Part shown: positions 1 through 9,034 of the stretch, in pieces
How the letters are laid out: each line of letters begins with the position of its first letter
Position numbering within the stretch: position 1 is the first letter of the stretch
Assembly: GCA_018365455.1 (NCBI GenBank)
Contig: JAGZJZ010000009.1
Coordinates: 1 to 64,000, forward strand
Reading direction: 5' to 3'
DNA: 64,000 nt
From: Clostridiales bacterium
GTDB lineage: Bacteria; Bacillota; Clostridia; Lachnospirales; Lachnospiraceae
Program-made: the position numbers and the translations under genes
The notes under the pieces: model-generated
Seen by the model: only the letters and a program-made list of their open reading frames with translations
Told to the model about the DNA's origin: nothing
The model's database searches: none

Positions 1-105
1 TTTCTCGGTGAATGCCCGCGTGCCGCCAAAAAGCGCTTCGGAAAGGTTAGAAAATACCAGTTCTGCGGCCAGCTGACGGAGTCCATACCAGTTTCCCACA
101 CCCAT
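1..105 (-). CDS. Possible start of an unidentified gene, cut by the left edge
   Basis: An open frame of 35 codons begins at an ATG near 105 on the minus strand and runs off the window. It starts MGVGNWYGLRQLAAEL and ends in GGTRAFTEK at the edge. A stop lies six codons upstream of the ATG, so if real it is a gene start, not the tail of another gene. It sits 49 bases downstream of the response regulator and on the same strand. I do not recognise the family. A plus-strand frame is also open here, so coding is uncertain. Confidence 0.2.
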   Translation of the reverse strand, partial: MGVGNWYGLRQLAAELVFSNLSEALFGGTRAFTEK

Positions 106-154
106 CTTTTCGTACACTACCTAAGATACAAAGCGTATTCGATCAGCAAAACCT

Positions 155-1225
155 CTACTCATTTCTTCTCCGAACCGTCCCCTTATACTCATTGGGCGTC
201 TGACCCACATTTTTCTTAAAAATATCGCAGAAATAGCGGTAATTGCTGTACCCCACCATCTCGCTGACCTCGATGACCTTATACCCCTGGTTCAGAAGAT
301 CCTTGGCATGTTCCATGCGGGTTTTGGTCAGATATTTGATGTAACTCATGCCTACCTCATCTTTGAACAGGATGCTCAGGTATGCCGGGTTCATGGCTAC
401 CATATCCGCCAGCTCCGCAAGCCCGATATCCCGGTGATAGTTTTCATTAATATAGGTCAGCAGCTTTTCTACGGTACGGTGCATCCCTCCGATCCTGGAA
501 ACCTCCATTCGCTGAAGCATGGATCGGAATATTTCTTCCACAAAGGTATTGACCTCTTCATAGGATTCCATATTTTCCACATTCTGATAGGAGGGGAAGT
601 GCTGTTCCTCCTTTCTTTCCCTGCGCTTTTCAAAATAAATGCCCAGAGCAAGACAGACCATTTTGTAGCTTTCTTTTTTGTATTCTTCCAGCGTGTCCGT
701 ATAATTCTGAAGTGCTTCCAGGGTTCCGGCAAGCATTTCTTCATATGCAGTAATATCCGCTTCCTCAATGGAATGCATGAATTGCTGGCTGATATCCTGA
801 AACTCCTTCTTTCTGATCTGGGTTTCCTCGTTGCGGGACTGATTTGCCCTGTCAGCCAGGAGGCTTTCTGTCATCTGCATGGTATCCCGTATCTTATCCA
901 TCGTTATGGGCTTATCAATATAGCCACGTACCCCAAGAAGAAGGGCTTTTCTCGCATACTCAAATTCCTGATAGCCGCTGATCACCACAAAAATGGTATC
1001 CGGCGTATACTCTCTGGCTTCCTCAATCAAAGAAAGACCGTCCATCCCTGGCATACGGATATCCGTAATCACAAGATCCGGTTTTTCTTCCAGGATCACA
1101 CGCAGTCCTTCAATTCCGTCATAAGCAAACCCAACCACTTCAAAATCCATTTTTTCTCTGGCAATCATGGCTTTAATTCCATTTACTACAATATATTCGT
1201 CATCAACGATCACTACTCTTTTCAT
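155..1225 (-). CDS. AraC-type response regulator (YesN family)
   Basis: This is a cytoplasmic two-component response regulator of 356 residues. The N-terminal receiver domain (about 1-125) has the acidic pair D8-D9, the phospho-acceptor D55 in the ITDIRMPGMDG motif, and the conserved lysine in GYIDKP. The C-terminal 100 residues form an AraC-type double helix-turn-helix (GLAELADMVAMNPAYLS, then VSEMVGYSNYRYFCDIFK). Its start overlaps the end of the histidine kinase gene by 23 bases, so the two are co-transcribed and translationally coupled. YesM/YesN pairs usually control sugar or polysaccharide uptake genes. The divergent GH127 operon, or transporter genes beyond the left edge, are plausible targets, but that is inference. 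Confidence 0.93.
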   Translation of the reverse strand: MKRVVIVDDEYIVVNGIKAMIAREKMDFEVVGFAYDGIEGLRVILEEKPDLVITDIRMPGMDGLSLIEEAREYTPDTIFVVISGYQEFEYARKALLLGVRGYIDKPITMDKIRDTMQMTESLLADRANQSRNEETQIRKKEFQDISQQFMHSIEEADITAYEEMLAGTLEALQNYTDTLEEYKKESYKMVCLALGIYFEKRRERKEEQHFPSYQNVENMESYEEVNTFVEEIFRSMLQRMEVSRIGGMHRTVEKLLTYINENYHRDIGLAELADMVAMNPAYLSILFKDEVGMSYIKYLTKTRMEHAKDLLNQGYKVIEVSEMVGYSNYRYFCDIFKKNVGQTPNEYKGTVRRRNE

Positions 1226-3005
1226 TCGCGATTACTCCTTCCTGATAAGACAAACCTACCGTGACCGTAACCTTTGTCCCCACACCCGGCTCACTGTCAA
1301 AGCTGACTCCATATCCTTCTCCATAAAACAGTTCGATACGTTCTCGTACATTTCGTACCCCATATCCATTTTCCAGAACTGACAAATCGGCAATTCCCAC
1401 TCCGTCATCCTCAATGGTGAAAATAATCTTCTCTGCCTCCCGGACCGCTGTAACTGTTATACTCCCTTTCCCTATCTGTGGTTCCAACCCATGGTACATG
1501 GCATTTTCTACAAATGGCTGCAGAATAAATTTTAAAATATAGACGTCGTCCAAAGCACCCGGAATGTCAAGAACCAGAGCAAACCGGTTATTATAACGGA
1601 AGTTCTGCACTTCCATATAGGATTTGATGTGGGCAACTTCATCTGCAACCTTAATCAGTTTATTGCCTTTATTCAGACTCAGCCTGAACGTCCGTGACAG
1701 GGCATCAACCATCTGTGCCATATCATCTGCCTCATGAATGACAGCCATACAATACAGGGAATCCATGGTATTATATAAAAAATGGGGATTTATCTGTGAC
1801 TGCAAAAGCAAAAGCTCCGATTCTCTTTCCTTTAATTCACTGGAAAGCAGACGCTCCCGCAGTTCCAGGTTATTGTTGACCATCTGCTTAAATTTATTAC
1901 CGATCTGTCCGACCTCACTGGAATCAAATTCTTCTGTAATATTACGGTTTCCCTCTCCCACTTCCTCAATGGTGTTCTCCAGTTTCCGAAGAGGTTCATA
2001 GATTTTCCCGGATATAAATCTGGAAATATAAAACCCTAATACCACCAGCATAAGAATTACCCCCATAATAATGGCACCAATCACATTACTATCTCTGGTC
2101 AGCTCACTTTTTCTTATAATGCTCACCATTTTCCATCCGGTGGGATCATTCTCCACGCTGGCAAATACAAACTGGTTCCCGAAACCGGATTCCCGGAAAT
2201 ATTCCTGTTCAATCTGCTCCTGATCCTCTTCATTTCCTCTGAAATAAATAATTCCATTGTCCTTTTCATCATCCACAACCATAAAGGAAACGCTTTGGTT
2301 TGCCCGGTGGGTAGATCCAAAAGCTTTCTCAAATATCTTCTGCCGGATATTTACCACCATGTAGCCGATCCCTTCATAATTACCCGGGTCCACCAGTAAT
2401 TTCCCCATGGACACCATTCCCCGGTTCTTATCCGGATTCAATATATTCTGCCCGTAAAATACTTCTTTACCACCGGCTTCATTCATTTCTCTAACCCAGC
2501 TGGTTTCCAGCACATTTTCAACATGGTAAGAGACACTCTCTCCTGAATTGGCAGAATATGTATAGAGTTTTCCCGTTTTATCCAATACAATAATTTCACC
2601 GATCAGGGTTTCCTGAGTTGCAATTCTGCCCAGATAGGATTCCAGTGTATGCCGCTCTGTACTGGAAAAATCCTTGTTTCCATTCATAGCGGACTCCTTG
2701 AAAACCGACATAAAACTTGGATTTACAAGAAGGTTTCTGGTGAGTTCTATGATATTATTTAATTGTATATCTGTGATTTCATCGGAGATTTCCAGGTTAT
2801 AGGAAAAGTCCTCCTGGTAATTCCGCTCAATAATATGTTTGGACAGAAAGTAACTTAATACCCCCAGCAATACTGTGGAAAATACAGCCAGTGCAATAAT
2901 CGCTGTTCTGATCTGATCCTTGATCTTACACCGTCCAAACCATTTTGCTATTTTTTTCATTTGTCTTCTCCATTTCAACTCAGTCAGAGCGTGTATGCCA
3001 GACAT
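1203..3005 (-). CDS. Sensor histidine kinase (YesM family)
   Basis: This is a 600-residue membrane kinase that would phosphorylate the downstream YesN-type regulator. A membrane segment near residues 31-51 is followed by a large extracellular sensor region. A second membrane segment (VIGAIIMGVILMLVVLGFYI) and a HAMP domain come next. The His_kinase domain has the phospho-acceptor histidine in INPHFLYNTMDS near residue 407, then a HATPase_c domain with NAMYHG, DDGVGI and the NGYGVRNVRERI lid. The chosen start has AAAGGAGGAG five bases upstream. An internal ATG 15 codons later, at MKKIAKWF, also has a GGAG and cannot be excluded. No ligand can be named. Confidence 0.92.
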   Translation of the reverse strand: MSGIHALTELKWRRQMKKIAKWFGRCKIKDQIRTAIIALAVFSTVLLGVLSYFLSKHIIERNYQEDFSYNLEISDEITDIQLNNIIELTRNLLVNPSFMSVFKESAMNGNKDFSSTERHTLESYLGRIATQETLIGEIIVLDKTGKLYTYSANSGESVSYHVENVLETSWVREMNEAGGKEVFYGQNILNPDKNRGMVSMGKLLVDPGNYEGIGYMVVNIRQKIFEKAFGSTHRANQSVSFMVVDDEKDNGIIYFRGNEEDQEQIEQEYFRESGFGNQFVFASVENDPTGWKMVSIIRKSELTRDSNVIGAIIMGVILMLVVLGFYISRFISGKIYEPLRKLENTIEEVGEGNRNITEEFDSSEVGQIGNKFKQMVNNNLELRERLLSSELKERESELLLLQSQINPHFLYNTMDSLYCMAVIHEADDMAQMVDALSRTFRLSLNKGNKLIKVADEVAHIKSYMEVQNFRYNNRFALVLDIPGALDDVYILKFILQPFVENAMYHGLEPQIGKGSITVTAVREAEKIIFTIEDDGVGIADLSVLENGYGVRNVRERIELFYGEGYGVSFDSEPGVGTKVTVTVGLSYQEGVIANEKSSDR

Positions 3006-3163
3006 ATACTCCTCCTTTAAAATACACTAATCTCTCCAGTCTTACAATGCCAATTTCTTCTTTCTTGATATATCTTGTACAATACTTACAATTTTAGCTT
3101 TTTATTTTATGTACAATTTCTATCTTTACAAATTCGGAAAACTGTGAGAATATAAAGTTACAT

Positions 3164-3189
3164 TCCAACATCCTACGTTGAACGTTGGA
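3164..3189. promoter_or_regulatory. Candidate operator, inverted repeat TCCAAC-N14-GTTGGA
   Basis: An interrupted palindrome with perfect 6-bp arms (3164-3169 and 3184-3189) and further matching inner positions, including a central ACGT, lies 71 bases before the racemase-family start. It sits downstream of an AT-rich stretch with a TTTACA-like -35 element near 3126. This position would suit a repressor such as the GntR protein encoded in the same operon. The protein that binds is not shown by the sequence. Confidence 0.4.
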
Positions 3190-3259
3190 TAAAATAATAG
3201 AACAAGCATACAGAAAGGACGCAGTATTGCAGGCAATCCTGCAATATAAGGGTATAAAG

Positions 3260-3934
3260 ATGAAAATAGGATTAGTGTATACAAGTACCACACCGGAATT
3301 AATTGAATTAGTTGAGCGCGAAGTGAAAAGACAGCTGGGAGAAGAAGCGATACTGCTCAGTTATGAAGACCCAACAATTCTCTCTGAAACAAGAGATCAC
3401 GGATATGTGACCGCAAATGCTGCTGCCAGACTGATTACCCTGTTCTTAAAAGCGGTTCAGGACGGCGCCGATGCAGTTTTGAATATCTGCTCATCTGTGG
3501 GAGAAGCCGCTGACTGCGTACAGGATATGGCAAAATACATTGGTGTCCCTATCGTCCGGGTGGACGAGGAGATGTGCCGGGATGCTGCCCGCCGTGGTTC
3601 CCGCATCGGAGTGCTGGCTACACTCCCCACTACTTTAGAGCCAACAAAGAATACCATTCTCCGGGTAGCCAGAGAAATCGGCAAACCGGTAACGCTGACA
3701 GATGGTTTAATCAATGGTGCATTTGGACTGGATCAGGAACAGTTCAAGGAACTGCTTCTGAAAAAAGCCGGTGAAATCTGCCAGGATGTAGATATCATTC
3801 TCTTATGCCAGGGTTCTATGGCTTACTGTGAAGAATTGATTGCAAAAACTTACGGGAAGCCGGTGGTTTCCAGTCCCCGCTATGGTGCAGCGGCTTTAAA
3901 AGAAGCACTGCGTATGAAGGGTTTGATACTATAA
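3260..3934 (+). CDS. Aspartate/glutamate racemase-family protein
   Basis: This 224-residue cytoplasmic protein belongs to the Asp/Glu racemase superfamily, which also includes hydantoin racemase and AroM-like proteins. Two cysteines sit where the family carries its catalytic pair: NICSSVGEAADC in the N-terminal lobe and LLCQGSMAYCEEL in the C-terminal lobe. The start MKIGLVYTSTTPEL has AAGGG seven bases upstream. A longer frame from a TTG at 3185 would begin inside the operator palindrome and is less likely. It is the first gene of the five-gene sugar-acid operon. Its substrate is unknown; epimerisation of a small acid feeding the kinase and BKACE steps is inference. Confidence 0.85.
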   Translation: MKIGLVYTSTTPELIELVEREVKRQLGEEAILLSYEDPTILSETRDHGYVTANAAARLITLFLKAVQDGADAVLNICSSVGEAADCVQDMAKYIGVPIVRVDEEMCRDAARRGSRIGVLATLPTTLEPTKNTILRVAREIGKPVTLTDGLINGAFGLDQEQFKELLLKKAGEICQDVDIILLCQGSMAYCEELIAKTYGKPVVSSPRYGAAALKEALRMKGLIL

Positions 3935-3970
3935 ATATAAATAATATAAGATGGAAAGCGAGGTTTTATT

Positions 3971-5971
3971 ATGCTGACAAATACAACAAAATCCCCATTT
4001 TCTAAAGTTTCCCCTCTCCCCTGGAATGCCGTTAACTGGACTAAAGGCTTTTGGGCAGATGCATTTCAAGCCTGTGCCAGTGATACCGTTCCCCATTTAC
4101 AAAGTATGTTTGAGGCTAAGGATATCAGCCATGTTGTGGAAAACTTCCGCATCTGTGCAGGCGAAACAGAAGGGTCCTTTGACGGAACAAATTTTGGCGA
4201 CGGCGATTTTTACAAATGGATGGAATCCGCAATGTACAGCGCGGCAAAAAACGGCAACCAGGAACTGTTAGACCAGCTGGATGAGTACATTGACCTTATC
4301 GGACGTGCCCAGCTTAAAGACGGTTATATTTCTACCAAGCAGATCCTGGGAGAACGCCAGAATAACGGGATCGCCCGGTTAGGTGATATTAATGATTTTG
4401 AAGTTTATAACTTTGGACACTTATTTACGGCAGCCTGCCTTTACAAACGAATCACCGGCAAGGAGAACTTTCTGGATATTGCCAAAAAAGCTGCTGCATA
4501 TCTGGATCAGATGTATCAGGAAAATGCCAGAAATGGCGAGGTCCAGACCGCTGTCTGCCCTTCACACTACATGGGTCTCATCGAAATGTACCGGACTACG
4601 GGGGACAAAAAATATCTGGAGCTTGCAAAGCTTGCCATCACGCTGCGTGACTCCGTGAAAGATGGCACCGATGACAACCAGGACCGTATCCCACTGAAAC
4701 AGCATGATAAAATTTTAGGCCATGCCGTCCGTTCCAATTATCTCTATGCAGGAGTTGCCGATCTGTATGCGGAAACCGGCGAAGCGGAATATAAAGATAT
4801 GCTGGATAAGGTATGGCGCAACCTGATCGATAAAAAGCTCTATATTACCGGAGGCTGCGGTGCGCTCTATAACGGAACATCACCTTATGGCAACTTCTTC
4901 ATCGACCAGAAAATCCATCAGGCTTACGGATATGAATACCAGCTTCCCAATGTTACCGCATATAATGAGACTTGTGCTTCGATCGGAAGTGTTTTCTGGG
5001 CTTATCGTATGTTCCAGTCAGATCCGAAAGCTGAATATTTTGATATTATTGAACGCACCATGTTGAACGTGAACCTGGCTGCCGTCAGCATGGACGGAAA
5101 GAAATATTTTTATGAAAACATGCTGCGCAGAGCGAAGAAACTGGATTATGAATTAATCTGGCCCCTGGAGCGAAGTGAGTACATTTTAAGCTACTGCTGT
5201 CCTCCGAACCTAGCCAGAACCATAGCCCAGTCCAGCGAATATGCTTACACCGTTTCCCATGACACACTCTGGATGGGTATGTACGGAGCCAGCCGCTCAG
5301 AAATAGAGCTTCCCTGCGGCGCATCCTTTACACTGATTCAGGATACCAATTATCCTTATGACGGAAAGATAACCCTGCGTATCGAAAACCTGAAGTATGC
5401 ATCCCCGGATAAAAAGACCCCCATCTACCTGAATATCCGTATTCCCGGCTGGGTAGAAAAGGGAACCATAGGCATTGGCGGGGAAACCACAATCTGTCTT
5501 ACCCAAACTGACAGCCAGTCCTATCAGAAAATATGCATTAATCCGGACAAAGTATCCGACAAAGTATCCGAGATCACCGTACTCTTTGATATGCCTGCCC
5601 GTCTCACGACTGCCCATGCCCTGGTGGAAGAAACCAATAATCAGGCTGCACTGGAACGCGGACCCCTGGTTTACTGTCTGGAAAGCCCGGACGCAGATGT
5701 GGAAACCTTAGATGACCTTTTATGGAAGCTGGATGCTGAATTTAAACCCGCTGCATATAACATAGGGGGCAGAGACCTTACCGCACTGGAAGGGGAAGTA
5801 TACCGCATAAACAGAGAAGAATACAACCGTGATTCCCTGTACCAGACCCTGCGTTATCACGGAATGTCCAAGACCCGTATCCGTCTGATCCCATACTTTG
5901 CATGGGACAACAGAGGATTCGGTGAAATGAAGATCTGGATGCCGGTGGCTTACAGCCATACCCGGGAGTAA
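3971..5971 (+). CDS. GH127 glycoside hydrolase (beta-L-arabinofuranosidase type)
   Basis: This 666-residue protein matches glycoside hydrolase family 127 (old DUF1680), retaining enzymes that use a cysteine nucleophile and a zinc ion to release terminal beta-L-arabinofuranose. The catalytic signature is present: Glu333 and Cys335 in YNETCASIGSVFW, and the Cys409-Cys410 pair in YCCPPNLART. These correspond to the Glu-x-Cys and Cys-Cys ligands of the bifidobacterial enzyme HypBA1. The length is close to the family norm. An (alpha/alpha)6 barrel is followed by beta-sandwich domains. No signal peptide is seen, so it acts inside the cell on imported oligosaccharides. GAGGT precedes the start. Substrates other than arabinofuranosides are possible. 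Confidence 0.92.
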   Translation: MLTNTTKSPFSKVSPLPWNAVNWTKGFWADAFQACASDTVPHLQSMFEAKDISHVVENFRICAGETEGSFDGTNFGDGDFYKWMESAMYSAAKNGNQELLDQLDEYIDLIGRAQLKDGYISTKQILGERQNNGIARLGDINDFEVYNFGHLFTAACLYKRITGKENFLDIAKKAAAYLDQMYQENARNGEVQTAVCPSHYMGLIEMYRTTGDKKYLELAKLAITLRDSVKDGTDDNQDRIPLKQHDKILGHAVRSNYLYAGVADLYAETGEAEYKDMLDKVWRNLIDKKLYITGGCGALYNGTSPYGNFFIDQKIHQAYGYEYQLPNVTAYNETCASIGSVFWAYRMFQSDPKAEYFDIIERTMLNVNLAAVSMDGKKYFYENMLRRAKKLDYELIWPLERSEYILSYCCPPNLARTIAQSSEYAYTVSHDTLWMGMYGASRSEIELPCGASFTLIQDTNYPYDGKITLRIENLKYASPDKKTPIYLNIRIPGWVEKGTIGIGGETTICLTQTDSQSYQKICINPDKVSDKVSEITVLFDMPARLTTAHALVEETNNQAALERGPLVYCLESPDADVETLDDLLWKLDAEFKPAAYNIGGRDLTALEGEVYRINREEYNRDSLYQTLRYHGMSKTRIRLIPYFAWDNRGFGEMKIWMPVAYSHTRE

Positions 5972-6013
5972 GTTTCATCCTATACTTTGATTAAGATATA
6001 AAGGAGGTCCTCT

Positions 6014-6742
6014 ATGGCCCAGACAAAATCAGAAACGCCAATCCTTTCCAGATCTTTGCAGAATAAATCCATTGTCAGCCGCATCGTAAACCAAATTACA
6101 GATGCCATTATCAACGGAGAACTAAAACCAGGAGACAAGCTGCCTACCGAAACCAGCCTCTGTGCCACTTTTGAGGTAGGACGCAACTCCATCCGGGAAG
6201 CGATTAAAATACTGGAAGCTTACGGCGTAGTCTACATCAAACGCCCTGACGGTACTTTCGTCAATGACCGGTACAGCCAGAAAATGCTGGATCCTATGCT
6301 CTATGGCATCCTCCTGGAGAAGAACTCCTCCGATGAAATCATACAGCTTCGCAAAGTTTTAGATATCGGCATTATGCAGCAGATTATGCACACCATCACT
6401 CCGGAACAGATTGCTCATATGGAGGGTTGTCTGGAAAACTTGAGAAATGCTGTCTCGAAAAAAGATAAGAATATTGATGCTGTCTTAAATGCAGATATCG
6501 ACTTTCATATGGCACTTACAAATGCCTCCCAAAACCAGCTGCTGCTCAGCATGTATTCCTACGTAGACCGGATTACCATTCCCTCCAGGAAAAATGCTGT
6601 AAAAATGGTTCTGGCAGAAAATGATACCGATGATTTTATCCGTCTTCATACAGAAATACTGACCATGATTGCCCGGAAAGATTTTACCGGCATTGAACAG
6701 ACCATAAATGAACACTATAAATTCTGGAAACAGGTAATTTAA
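6014..6742 (+). CDS. GntR regulator, FadR subfamily
   Basis: This is a 242-residue transcription factor. The N-terminal winged helix-turn-helix (about 20-85) shows the GntR signature INGELKPGDKLPTETSL, then GRNSIREAIKILEAYGVV. The C-terminal FCD ligand-binding domain is all-helical, with a conserved D...H metal-binding pattern (DIDFHMAL and later RLHTEIL). FCD regulators commonly sense small carboxylic acids, consistent with a sugar-acid operon. AAGGAGG lies six bases before the ATG. It most likely autoregulates the operon, possibly through the palindrome at 3164-3189; that link is inference. Confidence 0.92.
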   Translation: MAQTKSETPILSRSLQNKSIVSRIVNQITDAIINGELKPGDKLPTETSLCATFEVGRNSIREAIKILEAYGVVYIKRPDGTFVNDRYSQKMLDPMLYGILLEKNSSDEIIQLRKVLDIGIMQQIMHTITPEQIAHMEGCLENLRNAVSKKDKNIDAVLNADIDFHMALTNASQNQLLLSMYSYVDRITIPSRKNAVKMVLAENDTDDFIRLHTEILTMIARKDFTGIEQTINEHYKFWKQVI

Positions 6743-6761
6743 ATCCAAAGGAGGTTTATCT

Positions 6762-8198
6762 ATGAAACATAATGCCGAAGTCTTAAAAACAGATGTCCTG
6801 GACAAATATCCTTCTATGGATACCCAACATATCGACCGTATGCTCAGGTCTGAATACCAGGACTTTCATAAAAAGATAGTGGTTCTGGATGATGATCCCA
6901 CCGGAATCCAGACGGTTCATGACGTATATGTCTATACTGACTGGGAAGAAGCTTCCCTAAATGAGGCTTTTTCTGCAAAAGAAGATATGTTTTTCCTGCT
7001 GACAAACTCCCGGAGTTTTTCCAGGGAACAGACCATTCAGGTGCACACCCTGATCGCCCGCCGTCTGGCGGCGGCAGCCGTAAAAAGCAACCAGGGGTTT
7101 TTCCTGATTTCCCGTGGTGATTCTACACTGCGGGGACACTATCCCCTGGAGACAGCAATCCTCAGAGACACTCTGGAATCAGAGTCTGGCATGAAAATGG
7201 ACGGAGAAATTATCTGCCCCTTCTTCAAAGAGGGAGGACGATATACCCTTAACAATATCCACTATGTGAAAGAGGGGGATTTCCTGACTCCGGCTGGGAA
7301 TACAGAATTTGCCAAAGACAAGACTTTTGGATATTCTTCATCGGATCTGAGGGACTACGTAGAAGAAAAGAGTGAAGGAAATTACCGCAGTGAAGACTGC
7401 ATCACCATCTCTCTGGAAGAATTAAGATCACTGGATCTGGACAGCATTACCGAAAAACTGTTATCCGCCTGGGATTTTGCTAAGATCATCGTAAATGCCA
7501 TTGACTACACCGACGTGAAGATATTCTGTATCTGCCTGATTCGTGCCATCAGACAAGGCAAAAATTTCCTTGCAAGAAGTGCGGCTGCTCTGCCTAAAGT
7601 CCTGGGACAGATCACGGATGTTCCGCTGCTCACCCAGAAAGATCTGGTAGCGGACAGTGAAGATAAAGGCGGTATCGTGATCATCGGGTCCCACGTCAAA
7701 AAAACAACGGATCAGTTAAACGCTCTGCTGGAGTCCAAAAAAGACCTGACTTTCCTGGAGTTCAATGTTAATGCCTATTTCCTGGAAGGTGGATTAAAAG
7801 CCGAGGTACAGCGTATCCTGGAACGTGCAGAAGCGCTGATCCGCTCCAATAAAACAGTGATTATCTACACCAGCCGGAAGCTTCTGGTACCCGACACCGC
7901 AGACAAAGATAAAATCCTGATGGCTTCTGTCCACATCTCCGATGCCCTCACCAGTATTATATCCCTGCTCAATGTGAAACCCCGTTTTATCATTGCCAAG
8001 GGTGGTATTACATCCAGCGACGTAGGAACAAAAGGCCTGCAGGTGAAAAAGGCGCTGGTATTGGGACAAGTGAAAAAAGGAATCCCGGTATGGCTCACCG
8101 GAGCAGAAAGTAAATTTCCCGATACGCCATATATTATCTTCCCCGGAAATGTAGGGGAAGTAGATACCTTGCGTGAAATCGTAGAAGAATTATGTTAA
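6762..8198 (+). CDS. Four-carbon acid sugar kinase family protein (DUF1537/OtnK-like)
   Basis: This 478-residue protein belongs to the family of ATP-dependent kinases for threonate, erythronate and 3-oxo-tetronates (OtnK/DtnK/LtnK). The N-terminal domain has VVLDDDPTGIQTVHD and the RGDSTLRGHYPLE substrate motif. The C-terminal nucleotide-binding domain has the glycine-rich AKGGITSSDVGTKGL motif and FPGNVGEVDT. Length is close to the usual 400-480. AAAGGAGG precedes the ATG, and 19 bases separate it from the GntR gene. No PdxA2-type dehydrogenase or OtnC/OtnI decarboxylase accompanies it here, so the pathway is not the standard threonate one. The exact acid sugar is unknown. Confidence 0.9.
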   Translation: MKHNAEVLKTDVLDKYPSMDTQHIDRMLRSEYQDFHKKIVVLDDDPTGIQTVHDVYVYTDWEEASLNEAFSAKEDMFFLLTNSRSFSREQTIQVHTLIARRLAAAAVKSNQGFFLISRGDSTLRGHYPLETAILRDTLESESGMKMDGEIICPFFKEGGRYTLNNIHYVKEGDFLTPAGNTEFAKDKTFGYSSSDLRDYVEEKSEGNYRSEDCITISLEELRSLDLDSITEKLLSAWDFAKIIVNAIDYTDVKIFCICLIRAIRQGKNFLARSAAALPKVLGQITDVPLLTQKDLVADSEDKGGIVIIGSHVKKTTDQLNALLESKKDLTFLEFNVNAYFLEGGLKAEVQRILERAEALIRSNKTVIIYTSRKLLVPDTADKDKILMASVHISDALTSIISLLNVKPRFIIAKGGITSSDVGTKGLQVKKALVLGQVKKGIPVWLTGAESKFPDTPYIIFPGNVGEVDTLREIVEELC

Positions 8199-8235
8199 AA
8201 CGAATTTTTCAGAAAATCCAGAAAGGGAAGAACGC

Positions 8236-9033
8236 ATGAAAAAAATTATAATCTCACTGGCTCCAGTGGCAGCCTCTACCGCCATTGACGCGGATGCACT
8301 GGCTCTGGATGTGCAGAAATCAGTAGCTGCAGGTGCCGCAATGTGCCACCTCCACTGCCGCCGCCCGGATGGCTCCCTCACCGCAGATACGGGATTTATG
8401 GTAGAATGCTTTGAAAAAATCCTGGCTAAAACAGATGTGCTGGTACAGGCATCTACCGGAGGTGTCTCCGATCTTACTATTGAAGAACGCTGCACGCCCC
8501 TGGATTATGCGAAGGTAGAATCTGCATCCTTAAACGGCGGTTCCACCAACCTTGGGGAAGCCGTTTACCGCAACTCATTTGAGGATATCCGCTACTGCGC
8601 AAAAGCCGTATATGAAAAGAAAACCATACCGGAGATTGAAGTATTTGATATCGGTATGATTCATAATATTGAAATGACCGCAAAAGAATACCCCTTCCGC
8701 AACCCTATCATCTACAACCTGGTATTCGGGCACAAAGGCGGTATGCAGCCCACAGCAGAAAGCCTTGCAGCCTTCCGTTCCTTTGTTCCTGCCGATGCTA
8801 AATGGGGGGTAACCCATTTTGGACGTGACAACTGGCACTTCCTGGCTGCAGCAATTGCAATGGGCGCCAGTATTGTCCGGATCGGATTTGAAGACAGTGC
8901 CTTCCTGGCACAGGACAAGTCCGCATCTATGAACTTTGAACTAGTGGAACGGCTGGCACATCTGATCCGGGCGATTGGATTTGAAACAGCCACACCGGAT
9001 GAGGCACGGGAGATTATGCATACCCTGAAATAG
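8236..9033 (+). CDS. BKACE family enzyme (beta-keto acid cleavage, DUF849)
   Basis: This 265-residue TIM-barrel protein is of the BKACE family. Known members bind a metal through HxH histidines and cleave beta-keto acids with acetyl-CoA to give acetoacetate and a new acyl-CoA. The HxH motif is visible in CHLHCRRPDGS near residue 39, and VTHFGRDNWHFL and VRIGFED match the later barrel strands. It is slightly shorter than many members. It is the last gene of the operon and ends one base from the convergent YibE/F gene. It may act on a keto acid made from the kinase or racemase product; the substrate is unknown. Confidence 0.88.
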   Translation: MKKIIISLAPVAASTAIDADALALDVQKSVAAGAAMCHLHCRRPDGSLTADTGFMVECFEKILAKTDVLVQASTGGVSDLTIEERCTPLDYAKVESASLNGGSTNLGEAVYRNSFEDIRYCAKAVYEKKTIPEIEVFDIGMIHNIEMTAKEYPFRNPIIYNLVFGHKGGMQPTAESLAAFRSFVPADAKWGVTHFGRDNWHFLAAAIAMGASIVRIGFEDSAFLAQDKSASMNFELVERLAHLIRAIGFETATPDEAREIMHTLK

Positions 9034-9034
9034 T

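Noticed and set aside
308..1264. A 318-codon plus-strand frame opposite the response regulator
   Set aside because: It lies antisense to a clear AraC-type regulator, has no ribosome binding site and shows low-complexity composition typical of a shadow frame.
3185..3259. N-terminal extension of the racemase-family protein from a TTG
   Set aside because: It would begin inside the candidate operator palindrome, has no good ribosome binding site, and the family starts at MKIGLVYT.
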